Part shown: positions 12,401 to 27,400 of the stretch, piece after piece
How positions within the stretch are numbered: position 1 is the stretch's first letter
Layout of the letters: the number at the start of each line of letters is the position of its first letter
DNA from: Epiperipatus broadwayi
Lineage: Eukaryota; Onychophora; Udeonychophora; Euonychophora; Peripatidae
DNA length: 64,000 nucleotides
Reading direction: 5' to 3'
Assembly (NCBI GenBank): GCA_028023455.1
Contig: JAQFVV010012394.1
Span: 27,483,010-27,547,009, forward strand
Made by a program: the position numbers and the translations under genes
The notes under the pieces: model-generated
Databases searched by the model: none
Told to the model about the DNA's origin: nothing
The model's input: the letters and a program-made list of their open reading frames with translations, nothing else

Positions 12401-15400
12401 ACATTTGACAGTTCTCGCACGGATTCGCATGTAAATGGGCATTTGCATGCGAAATCAAAAAAAACTGCTGAAAAGAAGAACCTTTTCAAGTTGTGTGCAG
12501 TTCAAAAGCATAGGAAACATGTGTGATGACATGACAATTCTTAATATGGAATACTAATTCCACTACGCTTTCTAAAAAATTTCCGACAATAAATTTTTGC
12601 AGAGCTTCGTCTCTTTCAAATACACCACCATCAAATCAGACTATAGCGAGAGTTCAAGAGTGCTCACTTGACGAATACTGTTGCAATGCAATGGGTGTAG
12701 TATTTCGTTACGTAATCATAGAATACATCACCCTCAGGCAGCCTGTTACAGCTCAAAAAACACCTCTTGTACTGTTAGCTGTAAGTTAAGGCCGTTAAAA
12801 CGGTATATTGATGTGCGTTTTATGAAAAACAGCACCATCAGACGGTAGGGTTCAGTTTTCATACTATTACCAAATATTAAAAACACAAATTTCTAATAAG
12901 TTGGAAAGTCTACATCCACACGAATCCAGACATGAATCAATTAATTAAAACAGTTTCACCATTAAAGTTCACTTCCAAGTTTCTTCTAGAAAGTTCTTTA
13001 AATGAAAATCTTTTTAATAAGAAAATTAATGTCTCTATCAGGATTATATTATAAGCTTAATTTAGTCACAATCGGGATATGAATAATCTTACTGGTAAGT
13101 TTTGTAGTACGTGTTTTGAAGAGCCCATTGAAGTTAACTAGTTTGACTCCATCAACATTTTTATAGGTTGTTGATTATCATGCATGGTTTTTCATGAGAG
13201 GTAGAATGAGCTCGTAGCCAATTGGTTTTAAACTTGTTTTTTGGTCCGTCCTAAAGGCTAGTCACGAAATCTTTTCTGGGGTTGACGGTCTTCATGATGA
13301 ACCATGTCAAAAGCTTCGGTCCACTCCAGCGTGAAGAATTATTTCAGCATAGAGTGGACCTGGATTTCAAGATCCAGGACCAGCCAAAAGAAAAACAAAC
13401 AAGACAAGGCCTCGTTTGAAGTTTTTCTAATCTTTTATATTCATGATCAGTTTTTAAACTTCTCTGCGCATCTATTTTCTTTTGTTTTTTTATCAGAATA
13501 TCAGATAATAATCCAGTACATTCTTTCTTAAATTTAAGTTACAAAGTCTTTTTTTTTTTCAGCATAATTCTGCCATCTTTAATTAGCTTCCAAAAAAAAA
13601 AGTTTTAATAACTATAATCTTTTCGTTTGGAATTTTTCTTTTTATTTGTCTGGATTAGTAATCTGCGTGTCATTTATTTCCAATTTTAACTCTTATTTTT
13701 AATCAAACTAATAATTCGAAACAAAAAAATGAACTCTCATTGTATATTTAAAAAAAAAAAATTACACTAACAAAAAAAAAATTAAATGTGTCTTTTTAAA
13801 GATTTTTTTTTTTTTAATTTACTTTTTTTTTAGCTTTTACCAAATGCAAATATATTTGTACCATATATAAATAAACAGTACAATATATATTTAAAAAAAA
13901 ACTTATTTTAATTCTTACTTGTATTAAAAGCTAAGATAATAAATAAATCTTTTATATATATGTTTTCTGATTAATAATACACTTGATAAATAAACATTAC
14001 AAAAATTTACCATATATATGTAGCTTAAAACCAATCCAAATTAATGCAACATCTGAAGAACAGTATATTTTCTACTTAATTTATTACCTAACTTAATTAT
14101 CTTAACTATTGAGAATAAAAAATAATAATTATTATGAAAGATATCATTTTCTATAATCTCATCTGCATTTCTTTTCTTTAATCCTGGTGAGGATTATGAG
14201 GGGAAAAAAATGCTTTCATTAATGAAAGATTTGTTTTAGGGCACAGTCTTCTACTTAATATTTAGTTATAGATCCGTTCCCATATTGGGATGCAAAAAAC
14301 CTGAATGACACAATTTAAGGATTGATATAATCAAAGGTTTTCAAACATTTTAAAGGAATCAGAGTAAAATATTGTCTAGAACTGTGAAATGTATTATCTA
14401 ATGATACCAGAAAAGAAACTGATGTAAATGCCCTAGATTTATAAAATGAATTAGATAATAGTAAAGATTATCCCTTGTCTTTCTTTTGTTTATTGTTGGT
14501 AATAATTTGGCTGAAATGTTTCTAACGGTAGCATAAGGAAAGGTTTTTATATTCATTATTATTAAATGTAGCTAAACATGCTTTCGGGTGCTATGAATCT
14601 AATGTTCTTAAGAACATCGAAAGCAGGCTCAGCAAGGCTTAATAATAATAAAAATAAATATAAAATCCTTTTCTTTCATTAATATAGAAACGTTTCAACC
14701 AAGTTATTACCAAAAATTATATATTTAGAAATTTATATATATATATATTTCCATATGTCAAAGCATTGGCCGGAAAGCAAACCCGCAATAACTGTCTGCA
14801 AGCAACTGCTTGCAAGGCAGCTGCGCTGAACTCTCGGCTACCAATGCTTGACTAGAAATTTATATTTGAAAATAATTTAACATTTCCGAATTTGGTAATA
14901 GCTTTACATTTTTTTTTTTAACAATATCATTAACATGCACTTCTGGAGAAAGACCCTTTTCAAAATTAAAATTAATAAAAAAGGACTACAAAAAAGATTA
15001 AAAAATTTATCCATGTCAAGTATAGAAAGTGAAATATGTAGCCAATCTAGGTTTAGAAGATATGGTAAAAGATTCTTCTGTAATGAAAGCCAGAAGAACA
15101 TCTGTAAGAAATGAATAATAATATTTTACCTATCTGGGTTTTTTAAAATTTAGTATACATTCCTCTTAATGCCCAGTATAACAAAATATTTCATAAACTG
15201 CTATTGTAGTTTGGGATCTTTAAATTTTAATGGGGGGGGGGGGGGCACAAAAATTTTGCATCCAGGTGATGAAATCCCACGGAATGCCTTGCTTAGCTGA
15301 AAATAATTTTGTTTTTATACCGTAAACTTGCTTATGATGTATAGTGCAGACTTTCAAATTATTCGTGTATATTTTATACGTAGACTTTCAAGCAATTCAC

Positions 15401-18400
15401 ATATATTTGTAAAAAAATATCTAACTGTTTTAATGAAATTTGAATAATCTCTATGAGTTAAAGACTTTCTTAATGCATTTGAAAACTTTTAAACAAATTC
15501 ACAAAATAATTAAAGGGTAAAAAAAAAAAATTTCCAATTATAATAAAATATAAATTGAACCACATAGTTAACAATTGTTAAATGGGGACAATAGAATTGA
15601 AGGACTTAATAACACCATTGGTAATTCTATGATCCAATAGTCTCTACATGTTCCTTTTCGATATTTTGATTCAATAGTTAAGCTGTCTAAAACAAACAAG
15701 AAGATCCATCTGCTATATAAATCAATTAAAAATAATACTTATAGAAAAAGTTTTTAGACTTAGCCAAGAAAAAAAAAAAAAGATTTTTTTATTATTAAAT
15801 GAACTTAAAAACAACAGTTTATAAAATTTAGCAGAGTTGCTTGTTATATTTTAATTACTTTCAAGGAAAAGTGTTTATTTTGAACAAACAGCTATCAAAA
15901 TTACTGCAAACATTATTCATAATATATGCTTTACCAGAAGCTGTTTCACAGTGGCCGATATTTGATTTGACTGAACCAATCAAAAGAGGTCGATCTCGTC
16001 TTAAACATAATGCTTCATAAATAGATGTAGTTTCTACTGCATCACCAACCTAAAAGTACAAAAAAAAAATCAATTGTACTTACATGCATGTATGTTTCAA
16101 ATAGTATAGGAAGCCCATTTGTAATTATATTCTCATCCGTGATCTTTAAAATACTCATTATAATCATAAATACATTAAGATCTAAAAAAAATATTCATTG
16201 TGAAAGTATTTGTCTTCATATATATGTGAACATTAGATTTATACTAGTAAGCAGAAGATTTTCAAGGACTTTTAGCTATACATATAGATAATTTAATGGA
16301 ATTTCTCCATGCATTTTTAGATAAATTCCAGTTACAATGAATTTAAGTAATGAACCCATTAAAAATTGGCATCGCAAAATGAAATCACATCTAATGATAG
16401 CATTTGTCTGATCCATTTCAAATTGAAAGTGGAACCAGATAAATTTCAGCTATGATATAAACAAGCTCATTAAAAACTGGCACTGTAAACTGAAGTCATA
16501 TCATTTATTAATGATATTTATCTGATCCACCTTTTAGTTTATTGATGGTTCAAACAAATACTATTACTGAATGATATGATTTCAATTTTCAATGCTACTT
16601 TTTAATTGGTTTGTTTCCTGACCATAGCTAAAATTCATCTAAAAAATACACAGTGAAATCACGTTAAATTATCAATATTTATATATATGTGATAAAATAA
16701 GCAACACATAAGTATATAAATAAATAAATAGCTAATTTCCCACACAAAAATATAGAGAAAATCAACAACCATTTCATTATTGCACAGTATTTTGTTTCTG
16801 TTGTGTATTCAATCATGAGACTAAATGCCAACAAAGCAAAAATTATAGACTATAAGTTTTAAAGACAAACATCAAAATAAAGATGAAAATATATTTTATT
16901 TACATTAATATACATAACACATTATATACAATTGCATCTTCAATAATTCTGATGACTACTAACAACTGGCCACCCAGAAGTTATTCCCGCACATATATTT
17001 TCTTACAGTTTTGCATTTATTAACATGATTCAAATCAGTCCTTGAATTGGAGGCCTATTTCCCACTAAATGCTAATACTCCCCATGGTTAAACACTAACG
17101 ACTGCCTTCACTATTCTTAGATCTGAGTAAATAATTAAAAAATTGTTTATACTCATAGTCCAACTCTGCACAGTTCTCATGAGCCTTATCAGGCAGACAC
17201 AAATAAAAATAAGACCGGTGTGGTCTGTTTAAGTTTCCTATCCAGCTGTTTGCACCTACAGAGGCTCGGTCTCTGGCCCTCGTAGCAGAAAAGTCACTAC
17301 AACTTCTCCAACAGCTTTTTCTTGGGTCTTTTCTTTTGACATCCCATGACGCAACAGCAACAGCACCATCATACAAAGAGTAAGAAAAAGCTACTGCTCT
17401 TTTCAGCACACACTATTTATACAGTTCACAGTTTAATATCCGGTATTAATTATTATAAAAGGAAATAGCTATTTACATTCAGCTACCCCCCTCTCCCCAG
17501 TAATGCACCTTTTCACAAATTATCATCAAGCTTTTAATTGCGTCAGTGTACATTCATTTCACCTGCAATTAGTCTTTCAAATTTTGATTAAACTGAGCCT
17601 TCCTCTGCATTCTTTTGATTAGTTTAAAATAACTTAATGCTCTAATTAAACAATACTAGCCTTTTCTATACTTAAATCCATTAAGCCTTTCCGGCATTAT
17701 TATTCACATTTCTTTTATCTAACAGCAATCTTTTTTCATTGCTTTTAACTTACAATATCGTTCTATATTTAAATTTCTATTCTTTTCTGGAGATACAAAT
17801 CCTAGCTTTATATCTTATACAAATTACGGTTACTAAAGCAATATTTTTTCCAAAATATAACAGTTTCATAATAGGGATTTCATCTGGTAATCACAGGAAA
17901 TGAATATTATTCCCCTCATATATCAACATGGTGATTTTTTAATATGAGTGACAAGCTATTGATTCATTTATATGCTTGTATGTAGTTTGATTCACCAATT
18001 TTGTTACATATGATTAAACGTATTTAACATATGTTTTGAAAATATTTATATTTAAGTGTGTATACTATAATGACATATGTATGTAGTAAGTACCAAGGAT
18101 GAAATATCAACATTGCCCAGAAACTTCTTCAATAAAATTTTGCATCTATTCAATTTTTAATATAGTTCTACATATTCACTTGATTCTCACTAACTTTCTG
18201 TAGTATGTTCTTTCAATTCTTTTCACCAAATGTTTTATCATTATCCATATTTCATAATCAAAAAATCACTACTAAAATATGTGCATGCTCATTACATTTT
18301 ATTTGATTTATAACCTGATGTAAGAATTTGTTTTTACAAATCCTGTCTACAGCTTGTAAACATATTCTTGTTCTGGTTATTTGTAATTTTATTTCATTTT

Positions 18401-21400
18401 AGCAGACAAGATATCAGTCATATTACTTTTCAAGATATACAAAAAAGTCAACATTCCTAAAATAATTATTTTCAAGATGTACAAACTGTCTGCTATCTAA
18501 TATCCATTATCTATTATAGAGATATTTTTTGTAAATACATAATTTCTTTCATTATTCCTCTTATCCAGATTTATCAAAAAACGAAAAAACTAATAACATG
18601 TAATTCACAGCCTTACACTTTCACGTGATTATATAAGAATTATAGTAAGTTTATTCATTAAAATCACAACTACAAATCTAATGAAAGTTTAACATATACA
18701 TAGACTACATATATCAACACAACCATCACTTGATTCTTAAACTTACTATGCATAATAAAATAATCTATTCATGGAATATTCAAGCTGGAAAACGCTATTA
18801 AAAGACTTGATGGCTTTGTGAATAGGTTATATAATCAGTGTTACATATTTGAAAATCCTTAAAATTATTTGCAAGCTTGTCAAAAATCATTAAAATTACA
18901 TATAATATAAATATAGGGGATTTGAACTCAGATTTTCAAGCACGCTTCAACTATCCACACTATCTCATACAACCGATACACATGACCACACACATGTAGA
19001 AAAGATAAATAATCATCAATATACATATTTCGTGCTAAACCAGCACTCATCAGTTGGTCCAGATTATCATCTTCCACACATACCTGGACCAACTGTTGAA
19101 TGCTGGTTTGATGATTATTTATCTTTTCTACATGTGTGTGGTCATGTGTATCGGTTGTATGAGATAGTGTGGATAGTTGAAGGGTGCTTGAAAATCTGAG
19201 TTCAAATCCCCCTATACTTACAATTAAGCTCCCAGGTTTGTGAAGAGTGCCTGGTTTTCAAATATTTATATAATATGAATAAAAGCTGTGTCTAATCTAG
19301 TGCAATCTATTACAAGTTATTAGTGATTACTAAGTGATAGCGCATTTAATTCCCATCTCCTGACTGAATTAAGATTTTTAAAGAATATTTACCCATTTTA
19401 TAAGTGATATCCGACATACACTACATTGCAAAGTAATTTAATTTTTTCATGAAATATGGAACCATGGTAAAAAAAATGTATTACACATGATGATGGGAGC
19501 TGAAATTGCTTGAAATTTATTTACATCAAATTCAAGAGAGCATTAATCTAATTATTAATTAGTAAGATAATAAACATAAATGTAATTAATAATAACTTAA
19601 TATAAATTAAATTAAAGCAGAAGTTACTATAAACCCCCAGCAATCTATTTTAGAACCTCCGTACCTTTTATCTTATTGATGCTCACTGGGAGTTTCCAAT
19701 AACTTCTATTATAATTTAATTAACAAGTTATGTATCTTTAGATACCTGTGTTCCTGTCCCGTGAGCTTCGATGAAAGCTAATTGGTTAACATCAAGGCCT
19801 TTCTCATTATAAAGAGATTTCATAAGACTAACCTGTGCTTCACTACTAGGATGTAAAATATCTGGAAAACAAAAATATACACGTGTACATGCATGCACAC
19901 ATGTAATGTTCTACATAATATAAACAATTAAAATAACTTTGAATTTTTTTTAAAAAAAATTATATTCAGAAGTAAAAAAGTTTTGGTATAAACCCCCTCT
20001 CTGAATATACCTCTACCCAAAAAATATAGTCTCATTAATTATTATCATAATATTCTTGGGAAACTGGCTGACATTAATAGGATTGGGACATAAGCACTTT
20101 AACGACAGCTTTGCATTTGTTTGGAAAAAAAAGTTCCCATCCTTTCTGGATACTCAATTAAATATTACAATGAAAAATATTAGAGATACTATTCTTTTGC
20201 AATGGCTACAATATGGGTAAGGACTTAATAAGCATTAGCATCTAGCAGTTACTCAGGCTTGTATAAGGTGGCAGAAGTTGTATGATATATTACCAGTATA
20301 CAATAGCTAAAAAGGAATTCATGTTTCAGATGGTGATTTGGCATTTTAAATTGTTAAGTAATATGTTAGCTTATCTTTTTGCACTCATATTAAACCAATT
20401 AATTTCTTACTAACCAGATATAAAAATCTGTTCTATCTGGCAAATCATTTACAATCATTTCTATTACTATTACACAAATAAATACTATTATTTACCATAA
20501 ATTTCAAAATTTTCTCTTCATCTTATTCCATTACTAACTCAGTGGCAATCTCTCTTGTCACTGCAGTTGCGCTACCTAGCATAAGCTTGGGAAATTGTTA
20601 GACATTAATGCTTAATAAATCGTTAGCCTGTACCATTTTACCTATATCCCCAGACTGTTTGTAGCTTATGGCTTTCATAAGTAAAGAATTCAGAATCTTA
20701 ATTTATTGCACCTGGATTTTTGAATCTAATGTACTTTTACTACTTCTAATTAATTTTACAGGGAAAAAAAGCTTCATTTTCTTCCCATTATTATTATATA
20801 TTTCTCAAAAATGTTTTAATTTTTTACTCTTTTTGTCTACATCTTCACATTCTTTATTTGTTCTGTTAATCCAGGGGTCTCCAACCTTTTTGCACTTAAG
20901 AGCACATTCTATAATACCGGCCAGCTGGCGGGCACCATTTATTTTTTCAATGTAAATTTATAGTTGGATATTGTTAATAATACACATAATGTACAAAAAA
21001 ATATTTAGTGCAAAAATAAAATTTTAACATAATTATTATTTATATTTTTACGTTGTAAAAGTATAGTATGCCCTACAATTTGATTACAATATAATACAAT
21101 AATTTATAAGAAATTTTAAAAATTAAATTTATTTGTATCAGATAAATAATTTTTTATCATGTTCGGATAGCGGCGGGCACACATAAAATGGTCTGCGGGC
21201 ATAGGGTTGGGGACCCCTGTGTTAATCTATTTATTTGCGTTCTTAATAACCAATCCGTCCTAATCTATTATTGTCAAAAATCCAATAATCATTTTGACAA
21301 CTTTAACTTTTCCTTGATTTAATCTTTATTTTTCTCCTTACTCTGAGTATATATATTCTAATAATTTTAATAAACATGTAAAAAATTACAGCCGTCAAAT

Positions 21401-24400
21401 ATATAACACTGAAAATATATAATCCATTAACAAAACATCAAAATTAAATGGGCATAAAATAAAAATAATTCATAAACCAAAACCCTATAGAGTCAATATT
21501 TGCTTTAAAGTTTGTGTTGATGGTATTTTAGTAACAATTATATGTTAGACTATTTCCAATATTTAATATTAATTGTTAAATATCTTTAGAAAAATTCAAA
21601 GTGTATTTAAACTTTTCAAATACATTTAACACACTGTAATAGCAAGCAGCACAATGTTTTGATTAATTTATTTTCCTCCCTTCCTCGGGCATTGCTGCCT
21701 TGATAAGTGACAATACTAGCTTGGAATCGAACCTGGATCTTTAAATTCATGAATACTGAATGAAAAGTGATGCTTTAACCAACTCGGCCATTCTGTCAAA
21801 GCCTACTTGGTTAGAGGGTCATCTTAAACTCAACGTTTATAAATCTAAAATTCAGGTTCGATTCCCAGTCTAATATTGTTACTGATCAGGGCAGCAACAT
21901 CTGAAGAAGAGAGAATAAATCCACTTGAAACCTTATGCTCTGTGCTATCACTGACTATTGAATGTATTTGAAAAATTTAAATAAAGTTTGATTTTTTCTA
22001 AATACATTTAACAATTAATATTAAATGATGGAAATAACCTAGAGACATTTTAATAAGCTCATAAACAATGCACTCTTTCTCATATCAAGGCTAATTTATC
22101 AGTTAAATCAACAAGGGATGGGTAAACTACAGCCAATGCCTTACGCATGAGTATGATTTTTTTTTTTTTAATTTTACCATAAAAATGTTAAATTGTATAA
22201 ATAAGCAATACATTTGGTAGCATGTAACAAGTCTCTAAATCTACTAAAATATTATATGGTTGATTGTGAGCCGGACACAATTGAACACACATACATACAT
22301 ATGATACCAAACATTCTAAAATTGCCTGAAATTTGGTTTGTGAAAATTCATTTAAAGTAGAAAAGTCAGATTCCGGCATGTTCATAAGACTTTCCTCTAC
22401 TAGAGATAGTCTGTGTGACCCATGGTTAGAAAAGTTTCCCCATCCCTGAGCTAGAGAAGGAATGATCCAACTAAACTTTACTGAACCATCACATTCTTAT
22501 ATAATAAATAAATCAGACTTTAATATTTTAAAGAGATGAAACTTTTATATTAGCCAGGATCTTTACAAGTTTATTAAATTGACTCTAAAGGAGTTCAACT
22601 TTTGAAGTATTTCTATTGAGGGCACACTTGTCTTCGTTCTCCATTGATGAATTATATATATAAGAGTAAAGAATTTTTTACCTATCCATAAACATAGCTA
22701 ACATAGTAAAAACGATGTGAATATCTTAACACTTATTCATATAATAGTTTGAAGTTTCAGAATAACTGTATGGGGGGAAATTATTAGTAATATGCCAAAT
22801 AAAACCATTTCATATTCTCAAATCACCCTTTTTATAACTTTCTGCTCTATTCTTCAACTGCTTTTATCTATTCAAAGTTGTAAATGTATATACAGTCTTC
22901 ACGATGCAAAAAAAAAAGAAAGAGCGAGATCAAACCCGTTCACTTATTTGTCACCTGTATTTATTTTTTAATAATAGAAATAATGAAATCACTTCTTTTA
23001 GGTTCTTTATATAAAGCAACACTGAATTTTTCACACTTGCAAATAGCTTACAGTTTTGATTGTTTGACAGTCAATTATTTAAAAACAAAGAAAAAAAAAA
23101 TTTTCCTTTTCTTATTTGATCCCCCCCCCCCCCCATTCATATTTAAATAAATATTTAAAACAAATCGTTCATCAACAATTAATTTATAAAACTAAAACTA
23201 ATTGATGTCTTTTTTTAAAAAAAACATATTACCGTGATTTTTATGACCGTCACAGTTAATAACAATATCTATTAATTCTGCATAAACTCTGGGATAAGGT
23301 GCAAAATAGGGAGAGGCTAGAATGATCACAACAACTCCTTCAGACCTCACGTAACCATTGGCCGCTTCATCAAAAGACTTACAGTACCCGTCTTGTGATA
23401 ACATATGCAACCGATGAAATTGAGATGATGTCATGGGACTGATTAAAAGACTGGAAGCTAAAAATATAAATGATATACTCGATATTAAACACTTAATGTG
23501 CAGAAGTACCAATTTCTTAAACAGTTAAACAGAATACACAAACACATTCATACATGTTAGTATACATATACACAGAGTCTAATTGATGCATGGGTAAACT
23601 TAAGTAATTGACTTGGGATCCTAAATAAAATGGGATACATACAAATCTATAAATTTATAAAAACTATTTTTTTTTTATTACAGATTATTATTATATAGAA
23701 GGATACTCTCACCCTAATCACAAGATAGAGACTTTGAGAAAATAAGAATGGTCATCTCATTTTCAAACTCAAATGTACTTGTATGAGCCAGTCTTAAGTG
23801 TCTAGAAGTGTGAGCATAAATATATAAATGATTCATTTTAAATACATTTCTTTTTTTAATAATCTTATTAGCACATCCGAAATATTATAATTTACTTCAT
23901 GCTAATATTAGAAGATGTTAAATTATGTAATAATCAATAAATTTTACTAGCACAGCATTTAGGTTGTAATTATATAGAACGTAGTCATCACCCCTCACAA
24001 GCACTGTTAAACAGTGATGTTAAAACTGAAGACATACTTTCACACCAACCACAAGATAGCAACTTTGAGAAAATAAAAACGACAACCTAAACATTGCGCT
24101 TGTAAAATTTAGTGATTATTACATAATTTAACATCTAATATTAGCACAAAGTAAATTATAATATTTCAGAAGTGCTAATAATATTATTAAAAAAAGAAAT
24201 AGATTTAAAGAGAGTGATTTACATATTCATGCTCACACTTCTAGACACTTAAGATTAGCTCATATAAGTGCATTTGAGTTTAAAAATAAAACAGACGTTC
24301 TTATTTTCTACAGTCTCTATCTTGTGGTTGGGCGAAAGTATCCTTGCAATTTTAACATCACTGTTGAACGGTGCTAGTGAGGACGGGATGATTACCAGCT

Positions 24401-27400
24401 ATATAATTACAATCTAAACACTGTGTTCATAAACGTTATTAATTATTATTATACATTACTAAACTGATATATGAATATTACTAAAATCCATTAAGCAGTA
24501 TTATACTGCAATATGTGCATGCATAATTTTATACTGGATGTATTGAAAAAAGAAATATAAACAATTGCAGATGAGATACATGCATAATTAATAATAATAT
24601 AAATATATCTACTTATAATTTTACTAAATAACTTTTTCTTACTGATTTTAAATTTTTATATTTGTTTTATTTTTCTACAAGAAAAGTGATATAATATTTA
24701 TTGTCTGTGAGTGCAAAGGAATCAAATTCAGTTCTACATATATATATATACACATGAGAGAGAGAGATGACATATTTCACATCTGCTGTGTGTACATTTG
24801 CCTATTGCTAATTAAATTAGCATTGATTAAATTAGCTTTATTCTAATATTTCAACAGTTCGATGGTAATTTAATTAACGAGTAAATATATTGTAACAGTT
24901 ATATCAGCAATGCCAAAGTTACATCATTATACTTTCGGAAAATAATGTGATATATTCATTTAATTAATTTTTCCCTTTGTTAAAAATAAGATACTTTAAA
25001 TTCATTATGAGATGACCCCCAAAAGATTTATAAATACAGCAAAAGCTTTGATATTGAAAAATATTAAAATGAGATAGATTTTTTTTCTTATTCTCCCTTT
25101 TTTTTTTTGAAGTAGGAAAAAAAGGCAAAATAAATTATCTATCAAGTAAAAGGAAAAATATACACAAGAAGAAATGAAAATTTCTAATTATTATTTTAAT
25201 TTTATTTAAAGTGATGGAAATACTCTTTGTACTCGGGCTTATATGGAAGATGAAATGCTAATTTAAAGTAAATAGTTCATTGGTTCTGACCCTAGTGCAA
25301 TTGTGCAATCAATTTTCCTTATTAACTAGTTAAAAACTGCTATAAGTAAATGAAATTCTGGAAAACAAATTGCCAGAGAAAAAATAAGGATACTTAACAA
25401 TATTGAAAGGAAGAAAAAAAAAAGACTTTCAAGACAGCAGTAAGATATTCTAAAGCCAGAACCTTTAATGCTTTGATGTTGTTTTTTTCTCCTTTGTGAA
25501 TATTAAAGACAATTAAATGACAAGAATATTGAACTTTTAAAAAACTAAAGAATGAAAACAATTTTGGAATTTGTCAAAAATGACATTTTTTTATTCATGA
25601 AGGAACAATAAGAATAAAATATTTGAATTATTTATAGTATGAACTGTATTGTAATTCGTAATAATAAAGTAAATGAAATTATTTCTAGAAAATCTATCTA
25701 GCAATAAATGATAATAATTCCTTTTTTTTTATGTGAGAAGTTATCACGTAAAGTTATATAGAGGGAAAGCATTTAAACTTTTATTATAATTTCTAACTTG
25801 AAAGACATCCAAGAAAGAAAATCTCCCAAAGAAGATTCTTGTAATTTATTTCATTATCTGTTTATTATTTTATTTTGTCATTAATAAATTGTTTTCTTAT
25901 TCACAAAATGATTAACTGTTATTTCATGCATTCACTAAAACAAGTATAGAATAAAATATTTTGCCATTTCATAAAACACATTAATTAATTATATCGAATT
26001 AGCGTAGTACCACTATAATAATTTTATCTTATACATAACCCTTACTAATAAAAGTACACATAATTAATGCCACACACACTACCCATAGAATACCTCCCCC
26101 CAATAGATCTGAGAACATGCTCTCCGATATGTAACATTTGGAGTGTATGGTAGCTAAAGCATTTGTATAAAGAATGAGCTTTAGTTAAGGAACTATTAGT
26201 CTCATATTATTTTACATATATATTTTGCTGCATCTGTTTCTATTGACCGGTGTCCATTATAGTAAATATAAACAAAACTGAAATATATGTTCATATCTTT
26301 CAACCATAAAAATCTTCATTTTAATATAAAGATGTATCAACATGTAAATGGCTGTAAGCACATATACATAGGATGTCCCAGTAAAAAAAGGAGATTGGTT
26401 CTCTCTCCAAGCTGACTGCAATACCATCTCTAAATCAATATATATGATACATAGTGACATAGTTTAGTTGTTCACAATAAATTTCTTAAGAAATTAGCAT
26501 ACCTGGATCATGAGTTATAAAATGAAATGTGACAGTATGTTTTGTACCGTTGCAAATTATCTTCAATGCTCTCTCTGCCATTACGAAATCTTGTAAATCT
26601 CTTTAAAATGTTATTGTGATTCATGGCTTCTCTGGCATGCATAGTTTGAATCATTTCAACTATATCGGCAATACATTGTTAATTTTCGTGATAACAATAT
26701 AAATTTTTTGTAGTTAATAGAAAAAAAACAGTCACCTTTTCATTGGGACATGCTGAGCATATATATAATTTATAAATACATATTGTACCGATCACTGATA
26801 TTTATTCCCTTTCTATAGGAAAAAAATATTTGAATCTCATATGCTTCAAATGGCAATACTAATCGGTTATATACAGGTATTGTTTATTTCAAAATTTGGT
26901 ATTAAAATAATACTACCCCTTCTTTCTTAAATTTTGAACTAATATTAATTAGTTATATTTTCCAGTTATTTCATACGTACACACAATTATATGTAAACTA
27001 ATTAATCTTTTGTTTTGAGTCCCTCGTGGCATATTTATAAACCCTGATCTTCTTATTTATCAGCCTTAGGTGCCGATTCTTATTTAAATAAAGAATTATA
27101 AAATGAGGAAGAACATATAAAGAAAACACACATTAACTCCCGGTATGGTAATCCTCAATATTAGCTTAGCTTTATATTTTAACTCACTTGTAAGTAGAAT
27201 TGATAAACAATTGGAAAACAGACCCAGAATGATATTAGTTTTGATTATATTCACTTTTAATATTTAAAAACAAATTATGGAAAGGATTGACCACCACATA
27301 TGGATTTCTTTCATAAAAATTATAAAACAACTAATAATGAAATCTGACAAAATTATCATCTTTTTTTCTCAACTAGATGATATATCTCCCTCCACCAAAC

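Noticed and set aside
12278-12526. Overlapping frames on both strands inside the T-run element as a transposase or cargo gene
   Set aside because: Short, no conserved motif, and present on both strands at once.
10989-12876. PiggyBac-type element (CCCT-like ends)
   Set aside because: No TTAA duplication next to the ends, and the inverted repeat continues beyond the CCCTACC block.
17095-17409. 104-codon minus-strand frame as a host gene
   Set aside because: It opens with GTG, not ATG, has no recognised domain, and lies in an LTR-like TATA/poly(A) unit.
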